Shown piece after piece: positions 1-10,421 of a DNA stretch of 64,000 nucleotides. The position numbers and the translations under genes were made by a program. Positions within the stretch are counted from its first letter, which is position 1, and every line of letters begins with the position of its first letter. A model generated the notes under the pieces. That model searched no databases, was not told the origin of the DNA, and was given only the letters and a program-made list of their open reading frames with translations. This stretch comes from Hymenopellis radicata (Eukaryota; Basidiomycota; Agaricomycetes; Agaricales; Physalacriaceae). The stretch lies in NCBI GenBank assembly GCA_015501595.1, contig JADNRX010000085.1, positions 62,001-126,000 on the forward strand, written 5' to 3'.

Positions 1-1260
1 GAGCTTTATCCTTTGAGCCCTCTTATACTCATGCATTCGTGGTGAGGCTTTGCTCTGAGACCTGTATGCGCACCAAAGGACCAGAAGAGCAATAAACCCG
101 ATTTCAACCGACTCGGGTTGGAGGATGTACGGCGACTCACCGCTTGTAAAGAACTGGGGTGTCAGAGAATCATCGTGTCGTAGCCTTCAGTGGCGTTAGC
201 TATGCGGGAGCTCAAAGATATCGTCCGGCGGTGGCTGCTGAAGAGGGTCTGCCGCCGCAGCATCTAAAGGTTGGTAACCTCAGGGATGGCCATCTATTTG
301 GTAACTGTATGCACGGTGAAATGGATTGTGACCATGAAGCTTGACGACGCTCGGTACGCCACATTCATCCTTGCGGTTGGGAACGCTACTGGAGCGAAGC
401 CTGTGTATATGTGCTATAAGTGTGGTCGTGAACTTTGTCGTTGTCTTTTCCCAAGGGTGTACAGAGGTGGACGTGTGGCGCAGTCGCTTCCGTTCCTGTG
501 GATGAAACTCGGTGAGCGGGTAGGCCCGAAGACCTCAGTGTTCTCGAGAGACTACCTAGGAGAAATGAGGTTAATGGCGCGTCGCTTGTGTTGCCGCCTC
601 GTCCTCGTCCTACGAGTCGTAGAACTAGGTCATGTACAGTGGGCGGGAGGTTTCTCGTGTGTTTATTCACTGAAGCAAATAGGCAGTAGTAGCAAAGTTC
701 ATTTCGCTATAAAGTCCTTTCCTGTTGTTCCGAGACCTGTATTAGAACGAGCTGGTGTAGGTGGGAATGCCGGCATGTTGAATGTTACATATTCGCGAGG
801 TGAAGGCATTGAGCGACAAAGGAACAGCGTGTTGAAAATGTGGCTGTAGAGACTGAGTAGACAGTTTGAGGCGTGTATATGAAGCGATGAAACTCGTCTT
901 GAAAAAAATAGAACTCGTAGGTTGGGTCCACCGTGCAGCGGGATTGGTGGAGACAGAGCGGTGTGAAAGAGGCATTTGGGGATAATGCGACCTGGAAATG
1001 AGGTAACGGCGCGTCTGTCAATGTCATTAAGATAGAAGGAAGGGCAGCGCGTCCGCGGAACCAGCCGCCGTCACTGATCAGGGGGTCGGCAGAATTCTTC
1101 TGATCACAAACCGTTGTCTTCCACCGACCACCACCATCACCTCACTGCCATGCCACTCTAAGGGCATCCATCGACAATCTCTACTTGGACTCTAGAGCAA
1201 CACTCAAACACTGTCTGTCTTTATTGGAACACTGTAGACGAGATCTACCAAACGCAGGCC
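1..1260. other. No supportable gene; upstream region of the first gene
   Basis: Open frames occur on both strands (the longest is + strand 271-849), but none has recognisable domains, clear intron structure or codon periodicity, and the opposite strand is equally open. The last 200 bases probably hold the promoter and leader of the gene starting at 1261. I see no clear TATA box. A coding fragment running in from outside the window cannot be excluded. Confidence 0.4.
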
Positions 1261-3219
1261 ATGGCATCCATCGGCCAAACACCCACACCCTCGAGCTCTG
1301 GCTCGCGCTCGTCGCTGTCGATTTCGTCGCCATTCTTTACACATAATTCGAGCAACCATTCGATAAGCGCCACGCCGTCGACGTCCAAGTTTAAGACGTT
1401 CAGGTCGTTGCTACCATTCGGAGTCGCTTCCGCTTCGAAACCGACGGTGGTCGGAAGGGAGAGAAAGGGCTCGCTGGGGCATGGGAGCAGTGGGCGGAAG
1501 GATGTGGATAGGAAGGCGTCGCTGCAGCTGCCATCAAGCTTCTTGCCGCCCGTGATTGCGATAGAGAGTGGCCGAGGGGACTTTGAAGAAGAAGTTCGCA
1601 GAGGCCTGGAGAGTCAGTTGCTGTCCAGCTGCTTAGAATGTATGCTGATTGTGAACAGATTCTCCACAAGCACAATCGACACCGGGACGCCCACATACTT
1701 TTCGTGGTAGGTGCCTTTTTTTCAAAAGAGATAAAGACGGTACTAATGGATTGCAGAGCCGTTACCGACGGCGTTTATGCGCAGTAAGCCATTGCCTGCA
1801 GAGCCCTCGCCGCCACATTCACCTTCGCGTTTACCGTCGCCGCGTATCCCGTCGCCTTTGGCGTCTCCTTTACCCTCGTCATCCCTTGCTCTACCACCCT
1901 CCCCTTCTGCAGATTTGTCCACAATCGTTGAAGCAGACACGTCTGGAATATCCCTCTCGCGGCATTTGCCCGATGAAAGCTGCGATCTATCAACGTCGCA
2001 GCTAGACGAACAAGTGCGAGACGCGATGACCGCGACGCCAGGCTGGGATGGCTTCCAAGTCGACGTCGAGGAACCCAGCTTTAGCGTCGAGATGGACACA
2101 GTCCACCCTGACATTGCCGCCCTACTGAGTCCTAACAATCTCAGCAACACGTTGGTCAACAAAAAGCAGTCATCGCTGCCGAGATTGCGACCCAAATCAA
2201 CTGGCTCGTCGCCAGGGAGCGGGAGCGGGAGTACGGGCCGTGTGTCTCCTGCAGGGCGCATATCTCCGGCTCCGCCATCCCCTCTAAGGGCCTCGCATAC
2301 CCGTCCGCCGCCATCGAGAACGAGTACTAGTCCTCCCGTGTTTACACCTCCATCCCGTACACTACCCTCTCGTGCAGCATCGGTCACGCGCCCCAGCCTG
2401 GACACGCGCCGAACACGGAAACGTAGCATGAGTACCACTACCCCGTCTCGGCCGAGCACCAGTATGTCTGTCGAATGGCTCGGCCCGCGTACGGCCAAGG
2501 CTTTTCGCGCCGCCGGCTTGCTGGACGAGTCAGCGCCTCCCGCCCACCAACCGCGCCGTGGATCCGTCGACAGCCGGTACACTGCGCCGCTCAGTCGTTT
2601 CGGCAGCGTCCGCAGCGACCGAAGTGCTTCTCGCATGTCTAGCGAAAGCCCTCGCAGTGCTTCGACCGCACCTACCTCCCTCTCATGGGGGGACCGCGAC
2701 AAGGAAGAAGATACCACCCGACATGCCATGGAGATGAGTGCCCTTCTAGGTGCCCTCAGCGACTCCCAGCGGACCGCTCGCGTATTGCGAGAGGAGAATG
2801 CCGAGTTACGTGAACGCCTTGAGAGTAGGGAAGAGGAGCTATTGGGGATAATAGGACAGCTGGAGGACGCGCAGCGATACGGCGAAGACGAACGCGTGGG
2901 CGAGCTCGAGGAGGAGAACGCCGTGTTGCGGAGCGTCGTGGACGATTTACGGCGTGAGATTGGCGATATGCTGAGAAAGAAGCGATACTCTGCCGTCTCA
3001 TCCGTATTCCCCGCTCCGCCAGCGAACATGACGATGCTCGTAGGGGAGGACCCCGATGTGGGCTGGATGAAGGATGCCGTCCGTCCGCCGTCGGCTGATC
3101 TCTCGATTCTCACAATGAGCGACGGCAGCCAGGTTAGTCTCGCGCTCAAGCCGGAGCACGCTATGCATCTTGGTGATATGGATGCCATGAGCTTGTATGA
3201 TGTTAGTGCTGACCGGTGA
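1261..3219 (+). CDS. Ser/Pro-rich coiled-coil protein of unknown function
   Basis: Two long open segments (1261-1706 and about 1785-3219) join in frame if an intron at about 1707-1784 (GTAGGT...GCGCAG) is removed. A perfect TACTAAT-like branch site lies at 1741. The nearer acceptor at 1756 would give a stop, so the junction is tentative. The product would be about 626 residues. The first two thirds are low in complexity, rich in Ser, Pro, Thr and Arg, and probably disordered. Near the C-terminus (about 2740-2990) there is a strongly heptad-like Glu/Leu/Arg segment (ENAELRERLESREEELLGII) that should form a coiled coil. No catalytic domain is visible. It may be a scaffold or cytoskeleton-associated protein, but I do not recognise the family. 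The antisense frame 1743-3188 is a shadow of this gene. Confidence 0.75.
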
Positions 3220-3535
3220 TTTAACTTATGGGGGACTTTTGTGGATTTACTATTTCGTTCGTTGCTTTATATACCATATCTTCTTGCTTTATCGTAACAT
3301 AGGCTGCTGTAATTGTCAAAAGCTCGAATGTTAAGAGCGTTATCGTACCTACTGCCAAGCTGATATCTCAAGAACATCTGCAAGAGGGACGGGATAATTT
3401 ATAAACTGTGGCGCCATCGCGCCACATCTACGAATCACGATTATGCAATGAGAAAACCATTCATCTCTACACACTCAATACTAGGGGTGTCTAGGTAGTA
3501 GGGAGTTTAACATTTAACTGTTGCGACTGAGGACT

Positions 3536-3684
3536 TAGGGTGGTGCAGTAAACCCTTGGTTTCGATACACCTCGGGTTTACTGCAGTTATTAACGGTATC
3601 AATACGGTATTGAAACCTTGGTCGATGGATGGGTAGGTTTCGATACCGGCACGTGACTGTTCACGTGATGGAGCGCCGGCGCTG
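3536..3684 (+). repeat. TAGGGTGG-terminated repeat, copy E1
   Basis: It begins TAGGGTGGTGCAGTAAACC and continues with palindromic stretches around TTAACGGTATCAATAC and GGTTTCGATACCGGCACGTG, ending near a CACGTGATG. The same order of motifs is found in reverse complement at 14625-14806. In both places this repeat directly abuts a second TAGGGTGG-ended element. It is non-coding, and is probably a MITE-like repeat or one end of a larger composite element. Confidence 0.6.
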
Positions 3685-4822
3685 AGGGTGGCGGAAGAAA
3701 TGGGTGGTTTTTTACAAGGGGAGACCAAAACCTTAATTCGTCAATCTGACTACATGAAAGACGCGGACGGGACCCCGAGGACTTGACCACCCACCACCAC
3801 CCGTTTATGGTAACCATGTGTGCCTTGGCTGGTCAGTCGATGACCGAGTTCTCATTGTTGCGCTCTGTCTTGGCGCGCTTCGAGGGCTTGAAAGGTGACC
3901 GGTGATGGGTTACGCTTTCGACGCGTCCGTAGGTTGTATACAATGGGCATTCAGGTAAAAAGACTGAGATGGTCAAGCCTCAACTCGTGCCAGCTATCAT
4001 TGCATGCGCGAGAAGTGAGAGATATAACTCGACCTATATGCATGCCATTTACATATATAAGTTATGTGGCGCCGTATCGTGCGCCTCAACGCGAGCAGCG
4101 CGACTGTGTTGTGCGCGCGAGTGACCTGGGTATTGAGTCCGTGATTTCGGGAGAGGCCGAAATCAAACCAAATCTGGCCTGGCTCGCGAATTCAGCGTAG
4201 ATGGACCGTACCGCCTCGAAATGACTCAAACTTGCAGGAAGATTAATTTCTTGAAGTGTTAGGATTTACTTGAGCCAAAGAACTAAGGTATTTCATTGGG
4301 TCTGCACGAAGATACAGACTCTGTGCAGACAACCTTAGTGGCTGTGTTTTTCAGGACCCCGGGAACTCGACTACCCCACCACCACCACCTAGTCGACTTT
4401 GGGAATTAAGGTTTTGGTCTCCCCTTGGTTTTTTACTGAAACCTTTTTTACACGTAATTTACGCGTCACGTGTATGTAATTTACCTTGTAAATTACCAGC
4501 CCGATTTAGGAGCAAATTGGGTCACGTGTTGGTCCCGCCGTGGCGGGGTGCAGGACAGTGAGCTGCTCTTTGCATCTACATACTTGGACTGAGCATATGA
4601 GGTCTGGTAGTTGTAGCTTACTCCCACAGACATGTATCTTCTATATTTCATCCCTTGTGTGGCGCACCCGGAAGGACAGAAAATTTTGTGCAGATTTGGC
4701 GGGCAAAATGTATCACGTGTCTATCACGTGCATGTAAATTACCTTGTAAATTACCGAGTCCTGCCGATGGCTCATGTAACTTACAGGTAAAAAAGGTCCG
4801 GGGGACTTTTTTCCGCCACCCT
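3685..4822 (+). mobile_element. Non-autonomous DNA element with AGGGTGG termini (copy 1), interrupted by a nested element
   Basis: The left end reads AGGGTGGCGGAAGAAA and the right end reads TTTTTTCCGCCACCCT, which form terminal inverted repeats. The interior carries repeated GTAAATTAC and CACGTG motifs. Removing the nested element at 3716-4426 and one 10-bp target copy leaves about 417 bp. The junction (GGTTTTTTAC then TGAAACC) then aligns with the relative at 14183-14624. No transposase is present, so it must be mobilised in trans. The superfamily is not identified and no convincing target duplication was found. Confidence 0.6.
3716..4426 (+). mobile_element. Nested MULE-like non-autonomous element with 10-bp target duplication
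   Basis: The terminal inverted repeats begin AAGGGGAGACCAAAACCTTA at both ends (start 3716, reverse complement ending 4426). The element is flanked by perfect 10-bp direct repeats GGTTTTTTAC at 3706-3715 and 4427-4436. A target duplication of 9-11 bp is characteristic of the Mutator (MULE) superfamily. The 711-bp interior has no credible transposase gene. The element sits inside the AGGGTGG element and is therefore younger than it. Confidence 0.7.
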
Positions 4823-5335
4823 AGGCCCTGATACCTTCGCTTTCGTTCAATTGGACGGATTGCTGCGGACCGCTAACCGCCCATTAATGGCAGGTGACCA
4901 GGAGCGTCATCCATAAAACATCGAAGTTACTAAGTTATAACTTCCCGCACGGCGTCATGGTTAGCTTCACTATTCTTGCAGGCGGCTATGATCTTTTTGT
5001 TGCGACTTATCTCTTCAACCCGGCGGCTTCGACGCTTTCTCTGGCCGGCAAGTATCCTACTGGCGCCAACTGTTCGTGGATCACTTTGCATCCTACAAAC
5101 GAAAGCGTTCTGTAGTGAGTACCGAGATTACCTGTTCCCCTCTATCTAACAGCACACAGTGCCGTCAATCAAAACAACGATGGTGCTGTCCAATCGTTTT
5201 CTGTTACGCCCGAAGGAGTACTCTCAGATGCGGTCGTAACGGTATCGAGTGGCGGTCTCAGACCCGCCCACGCGGCTCCCCTCACGAGTGGTCAACTCGC
5301 TGTCGTTAACTACAGTGGCGGGAATGGGCGTATTA

Positions 5336-5577
5336 CTGTACCGTTTCGACCGTAAGTTCGCGGCATGTGACGCGTTATGCCGCGAACTTACAGGAAATAG
5401 GTTCGTTTTCAGGCACAAGGCCCAATTTGGAAGTCCCGCCGCAGGCGGGCCCGAAAAATTGCCATTTTGGGCGATGCAGCTCTGAAATGAGGCCCCGTTA
5501 CGCGTTATCATTAGCTCTAAGTTAGGTTCCGACGGCCGCGTGACGCGTTATGCGAACATGCGGTCGAAACGGTACAG
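5336..5577. mobile_element. 242-bp MITE with TA target duplication (CTGTACCG ends)
   Basis: Terminal inverted repeats CTGTACCGTTTCGACCG lie at both ends and extend imperfectly through GTTCGC. Flanking TA dinucleotides (5334-5335 and 5578-5579) fit a Tc1/mariner-type TA duplication. Removing the element and one TA restores the host codons to ...GRIIPTT..., an open frame. No transposase is encoded. It shares the CTGTA terminus and TA target with the MITE at 14967-15199. Confidence 0.8.
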
Positions 5578-6133
5578 TATTCCGACCACGGACTCGCCGT
5601 TGAATCTTGACGTGTCTGACAGTGGGGTTATTACTTTTCCTCCTCCGGAGGGAGGTGTTTCCCATCCACATATGGCATACCAATACAAGAGGACGGTTCG
5701 CCAGGGAACTGGAAAATAGCTGGTTCGATTGATCAACCCAAGGGTAGCGGACCAAGGCATATTGTCATTTACGGTGCTTGCTTCTTTCACCCCTACCTCG
5801 ATTCCTCTTATTGATGCGTACTATAGACGAGCTCCTTTACACTCTACACGAACTGTCCTCCACGCTAACCGTACAGGCAATCCCAGTCCTCGGCTCTACC
5901 AACACATCTGCGCTTCTCGCCAATGTATCTATACTCCCCTCTGATCCGCCGGAAGGTGCAGCGTACGCTGCTGGTGAGATCCTGATTCCCACTCCATCGC
6001 ACAAGTTCCCGACCCCATACGTCTACGTGTCGAACCGCAACACGGGCACGACTCTCCCTCGCGGCGACTCGGTTGCCGTCTTTGAATACTGCGCAGGGGA
6101 GCTCAAACTGGTGAATCAGGTTTATACGGGTAT

Positions 6134-6296
6134 TGTAAAGATCCTCTTACGTGAGTGCCAAGAGAACTAGAACCGAGTAGGATTCTAGCAACTAAGTACG
6201 CACATAAAAGTAAAAGACAAGTGCTACGGCTACCTAAACGGGCATGATATATACTGACATAAGCTACCAGGGTCTATCCAGGGTCCATCCCTTACA
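6134..6296 (-). repeat. LTR (3' LTR relative to the element)
   Basis: This 163-bp direct repeat, TGTAAAGATCC...CCCTTACA on the + strand, is identical to 9610-9772. It abuts the target duplication GGTAT on its left. Confidence 0.92.
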
Positions 6297-6506
6297 CACT
6301 CCCTCCTTGATTTGCTACTGGGCACGAAATTGCACAGAAACAAATCAAAATAGTCGTAATTCAATATATCCTGTGTCATATCCTACGTATCACAATTGTA
6401 AAGTACCTGTCTAAGCGGCGCTGCCGTAGCGCGAAACATTATGATAAGCTGTACATTTAACACAGCTCCGTTCATATGAGAATTCAATCATCATCATAAG
6501 CACACT

Positions 6507-9500
6507 TCACCGGGGCAGAACCGGCAGAGGCGGGGCATCAAGAGAAATTCCATCAAGCAAGATGCTCGTCACATCCCGCGCCGCAACAAAGGTATCAGGT
6601 CGACAGTGCTTCAATACCGGGCGCTCACCGAAATGGCGCCAGTCGTGATCAGCAGAAGTTGGCGCCCTTGCTGTGTAGTCCCTCACCTCGGACATATCCT
6701 TGGTTGTGAACCGATCAATACTGTCCGTGTCCATCATGGGGGAATCCTTCAACTCCTCCACATCACGCATAGCCTGCATCGTCTCACCATCCCCCAATGT
6801 TTGCCTTCCATGAGAGGCACCCGTACTTCATATTCTAAAATCTCGTAAGGATCCGTAGCTGGATCGAAAGATCCACTATACTCCTCGGCATCAGACTCGA
6901 TCACCAAGTCCTCGAAGGTGGTTTCACCGCCATACTCAGTCTGTGCTGCACGAATGTGAGCCCTAGGCTTCGGGGTATATGGCTTCGGGCAGCCCACATG
7001 GCCGCGCTTAACTCCCGGCTGCTCACAATCCCAACAACTAAACGGAGCATCCCTACATCGACACGAGGCTTAAAACCTGCAGCCCAAGGCCGATCACCAA
7101 TGTCCTTCGTACCACCAGACCCATCTTTCGTGTTACTAGGACCACCTACACCTTTAGAAGCCACCCGTTCCGTACCAACAGCTGGAGATACAACCGTGAC
7201 TGGGTCCTTCAGTGGTCGCACGATACGCTGCGTAAGCAAACGGAATTGTGGGACATCGTCTGAAACAGCAGACATGGTCTGCAAGGACTTTCTTCGATCC
7301 GCATAGTGCTTCGTACTATACGCGGCAATTTCTTCATCAATTGCTGCAGCGAGGAGGTAGTCCAAGGAATCGACTACAACATCACATCCCTTCTCTATCA
7401 TCTCACTTGTGTATTTCTCGGGCAGGTTATCCATAAACTTGGACTTAACCTCATGTTCAGAAGGGGGTATTGCCAAGAGGTCGACAACCATCTTGAGCTC
7501 GTCATAGAAGCCTTCAACGGTATGTCCAGGACACCACTTAAAGTCCTTGAACTTATAATAGTTGTCATGCAAGGTAATGGCCCTCGTGAACCGGTTATAC
7601 AACCCCACCACTATCTGCTCCGACGACCAAATCTTCTGCTCGCGATTCACACTCAAGACGCGACTACGGTACCACCGTTCCGCATCTCCTTCAAGCAGAC
7701 CCAGCATAAGGTTAACGCGCTCCGTATCGCGCTCCTTTCCTCCCAAATGACTCGTCTGGAAATACATGGCGACATCAATTACCCAGGACTCCAGGACATG
7801 GAAGTCGCGGCTGCCTGCAAACTTGATCATCTTAGGATCCAGGCGCACAGGCTTGGACTCCTTCGACAAAGGCAACGCCTTTCCCACCTTGTCACGCCAG
7901 GTACTCAATAAGCGAGCAACCAGCTTCTCGTCGTTCCGACGCCTAGTGGACTCAACTTTGGGACGACCAGATGCCGCGTGTCCAGATGGCATTGGACGAC
8001 GTGCAGGACCACCAGGGCGGTTACCATCCTTGTCAGATCCATCATCGTCACCGTCGTCATCACCAGGCGCGCCACGACCTGAACGTCGTGGACGCCGAGG
8101 AGCAATAGAATCCCCGTCGTCAACATCATCGCGCTCAACAGGAATAATTGGACGATCGGCGCCCCACCCAATTACCCTAACCTTCATAGGGCGTCCAGGA
8201 TCTATGCCGAACATTGTGGGGACATAATAATCCCCCTGCTTCGAGATCTGATAAATCGCGCCATCGCGGTCCAGCCGAAGACCTTGGTCGGCCGTGGTGG
8301 AACTCCCACCATCGGCAAGGTCCTCCTCACGCATGTGTTGTAACACGATGCGACTCTCCATCGCCACCACCTCACGCAGCAGCTGTCGATGTACTTCGTC
8401 AGCCTCCTCCTCGCGTGGCGCACGGCGTCGTTCGACCGTAGCCTTACGCAAGGACTCTCGAGCCTCATCATACTCCGCGCGTAACGCAGCCAATGCAGCT
8501 TCCGCGTCCCGCAGTTCTCGTACTGAACGCTGGCGCTCATTGCTCTGTTCAGTCTCCATATTCTCCACAATCTCAGTCAAATGCACAATCTCACTCTGCA
8601 TGGACTGTCGCTCCACGATTCGCGCCTGGGCGGCCGTCTCCCGACCAGCCTCCAAGCGTTGGTGCTGCTTAATGAGCACTGCACCCATCATGGCACACAG
8701 TGACTGTTCCATCCAGTCAGCAACTTTGCTGCTCTCCTCAGAATCGTCAATCTTACGGATAGCTGCCTTCAATATGTTGAGCTGAGACTGCACCTCAGCG
8801 CGGTCAACAGCGTCTATCTCCTCACTCTCGAGGAATCTCGCCACCCGAGCAGCATAAAACTTCCGCAAACCCGCGAGCACTGGATCATCTTCCACACGTT
8901 CCGTAGGAACAGCCACAGGAACACGAACAGCGTCCGGAAATGCAGACGTAACTAGCGGTGGCGACGGGGACATCCTACTCGCAAAAAAATTATCATCATA
9001 TTCCTGAGCGTTCTCGGGAACAGAGCCAATACTACCCTCATCACGACGCCTCCAACTCTGAGAGCTGGAGTCGCCTGGCACGTCAACCCTCTCCTTGCCT
9101 TTCTCCTGGGCAGTCAGCCGAGACGAGCGCTCGGCGGAACTACCCCACGCGGAACCAAACGTTGTGAATCGCGTGTCAACCGCGGCACTGACAACAGTAA
9201 CCGGGGAAGATGCACGTTCCGTGCTAGCCTGGGACGCTCCTCCGGGAGATTTCTCGCCCGAAGGAGCATAATCTTGGCCGAAGGCATCCCTGATTTCAGG
9301 AGAAGCGCTTGGGACCGAGACGGAGTCACGCGTATTTGACGCTGACCCGTGTAGAGCAGAAAGGGGGTATAGGGCGGGAGGGGCTGGCGACCGAGCAATT
9401 TCCTCGTCGCCAGCTTCGTGATCCTCAGTTGAGGAATCACGGCGGGTAGCCCGGGTGCGCAAGCGAGTTCGCTGCGCGACCGGAGGAGAGAGAACAGGAA

Positions 9501-9543
9501 TCCTCGATTGAGTACGAGGGGCAGAAATCCGAGTAGTCGTCAT
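6507..9543 (-). CDS. Retrotransposon Gag-like polyprotein
   Basis: A minus-strand frame from 9543 gives an 880-residue product that would continue into two further frames down to 6507. The first third is disordered and Ser/Arg/Pro-rich. The middle contains a Glu/Arg-rich coiled coil (around 8330-8650). The second half has a capsid-like retrotransposon Gag domain (FAGSRDFHVLESWV ... LMLGLLEGDAERWYRS ... WCPGHTVEGFYDELK), followed by a CCHC-like zinc knuckle in a shifted frame (CWDCEQPG...GHVGC). Frame changes near 7050 and 6795 each fall in a short homopolymer and would be closed by one extra base. The tail after the knuckle is acidic. No protease motif (DTG/DSG) follows. Its role would be particle assembly for an element replicated by another element's enzymes. 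Confidence 0.8.
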
Positions 9544-9609
9544 AGTTTCGTAGTTCGATTCGTCGTAGTCCGTAAAAAATCGCTAGAATCGCAGTTTAGT
9601 TCAAAAAAA

Positions 9610-9772
9610 TGTAAAGATCCTCTTACGTGAGTGCCAAGAGAACTAGAACCGAGTAGGATTCTAGCAACTAAGTACGCACATAAAAGTAAAAGACAAGTGC
9701 TACGGCTACCTAAACGGGCATGATATATACTGACATAAGCTACCAGGGTCTATCCAGGGTCCATCCCTTACA
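9610..9772 (-). repeat. LTR (5' LTR relative to the element)
   Basis: Identical by eye to 6134-6296. It is followed by the target duplication GGTAT (9773-9777), after which the lactonase reading frame resumes. Confidence 0.92.
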
Positions 9773-9952
9773 GGTATCAATCAGATTCGCGGCATGGAGT
9801 TCGGCGGCGAGCATGGGGAGTATTTGGTCATGAGTGGCGTGGTCGGGGAGGGTGGCGTGGCGATATTCAAGCGAACCGAGGGAGGGAAGAACATGGTTGA
9901 GGTGGCGAGGAATACAGAGGTGCTTACTAGGACGGCGTTTGTGTGGTTGTAA

Positions 9953-10421
9953 CTTGTGATAAGGTCTAGTGATTGATGTCCAAAGTTTGACACAGGTCCT
10001 AAATTGCTTGCAGGTTTCAACAGATTGCGAGTTCACCGCACCTGAACAGTCCCGACAACCCGACTGTCGACGCGTCTCTCTCGGTTTCTAACACCCCGGA
10101 GGTCCTGAACAAGCGAGGGAGGGAGCTAGAAGATCAGTGAAAGATTTGAGAGTCTTAAAGCGAGGTGAAGAACCAGCGTTGGTCGGTTTCTGGGAGAGTG
10201 TTCGTGATCTCCAAATCATGATTGTGATGAGTTTATGTGGTACCGGGTGGGGGAAACGCAGTTTGGATACTCGCATAACACAGTCTGTTTAAATCGGTTA
10301 CATTGGCTCTCAGAAAGAAAGGTGCGTGTTGGAACGGTGGGCCGTGCCGATACGGCGATGATGATGCGAATACAAGACGGAATCTCTCTTCTCCTGATCT
10401 GCCGACCTCCTGTTACAGTGT
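9953..10421. other. Intergenic, no gene seen
   Basis: About 470 bases between the stop of the broken lactonase gene and the 3' end of the converging GT61 gene. No coding, RNA or repeat structure was recognised. Confidence 0.5.

Larger units (their letters stand above)
6134..9772 (-). mobile_element. Gag-only non-autonomous LTR retrotransposon
   Basis: Two 163-bp LTRs (6134-6296 and 9610-9772), starting TGTAA and ending TTACA, are identical by eye over their full length. Perfect 5-bp target duplications GGTAT (6129-6133 and 9773-9777) flank the element. The single coding unit is on the minus strand, so 9610-9772 is the 5' LTR. A purine-rich tract (read on the minus strand as AAGGAGGGAG) lies just inside the 3' LTR, as a polypurine tract should. 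I found no clear tRNA primer-binding site. There is no protease, reverse transcriptase, RNase H or integrase, so it depends on a partner element. It interrupts the lactonase gene. Confidence 0.9.
4957..9952 (+). pseudogene. Beta-propeller lactonase (3-carboxymuconate cyclase/6-phosphogluconolactonase-like), disrupted by two transposons
   Basis: Coding pieces on one strand assemble into a Lactonase-family (YbhE-like) protein. Exon 1 is at 4957-5114 (start MVSFTILAGGYDL). An intron at 5115-5159 (GTGAGT...CACACAG) is followed by an exon from 5160. The frame is interrupted by a MITE at 5336-5577 and resumes with IPTTDSPLNLDVSDSG. Further pieces carry GSGPRHIVIY, VSNRN and, after the LTR element (6134-9772), INQIRGMEFGGEHGEYLV, with a stop at 9952. 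Around 5690 a stretch that relatives use for the VLVxDLG blade is missing and the frame shifts, so there is decay beyond the insertions. The family includes fungal 3-carboxy-cis,cis-muconate cyclase and bacterial 6-phosphogluconolactonase; I cannot choose between substrates. The gene cannot make a full protein unless both elements were spliced out. Confidence 0.85.

Noticed and set aside
271..849. 192-residue open frame near the left edge
   Set aside because: No domain, several overlapping frames on both strands, Cys- and Val-rich composition without structure, no splice context.
1743..3188. 481-residue antisense frame
   Set aside because: Shadow of the Ser/Pro-rich gene on the + strand, whose coiled coil and intron are far more convincing.
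9540..9612. tRNA primer-binding site next to the 5' LTR
   Set aside because: The bases inside the LTR (TTTTTTTGAACTAAACTGCG on the minus strand) match no tRNA 3' end that I can identify; self-priming could not be shown either.
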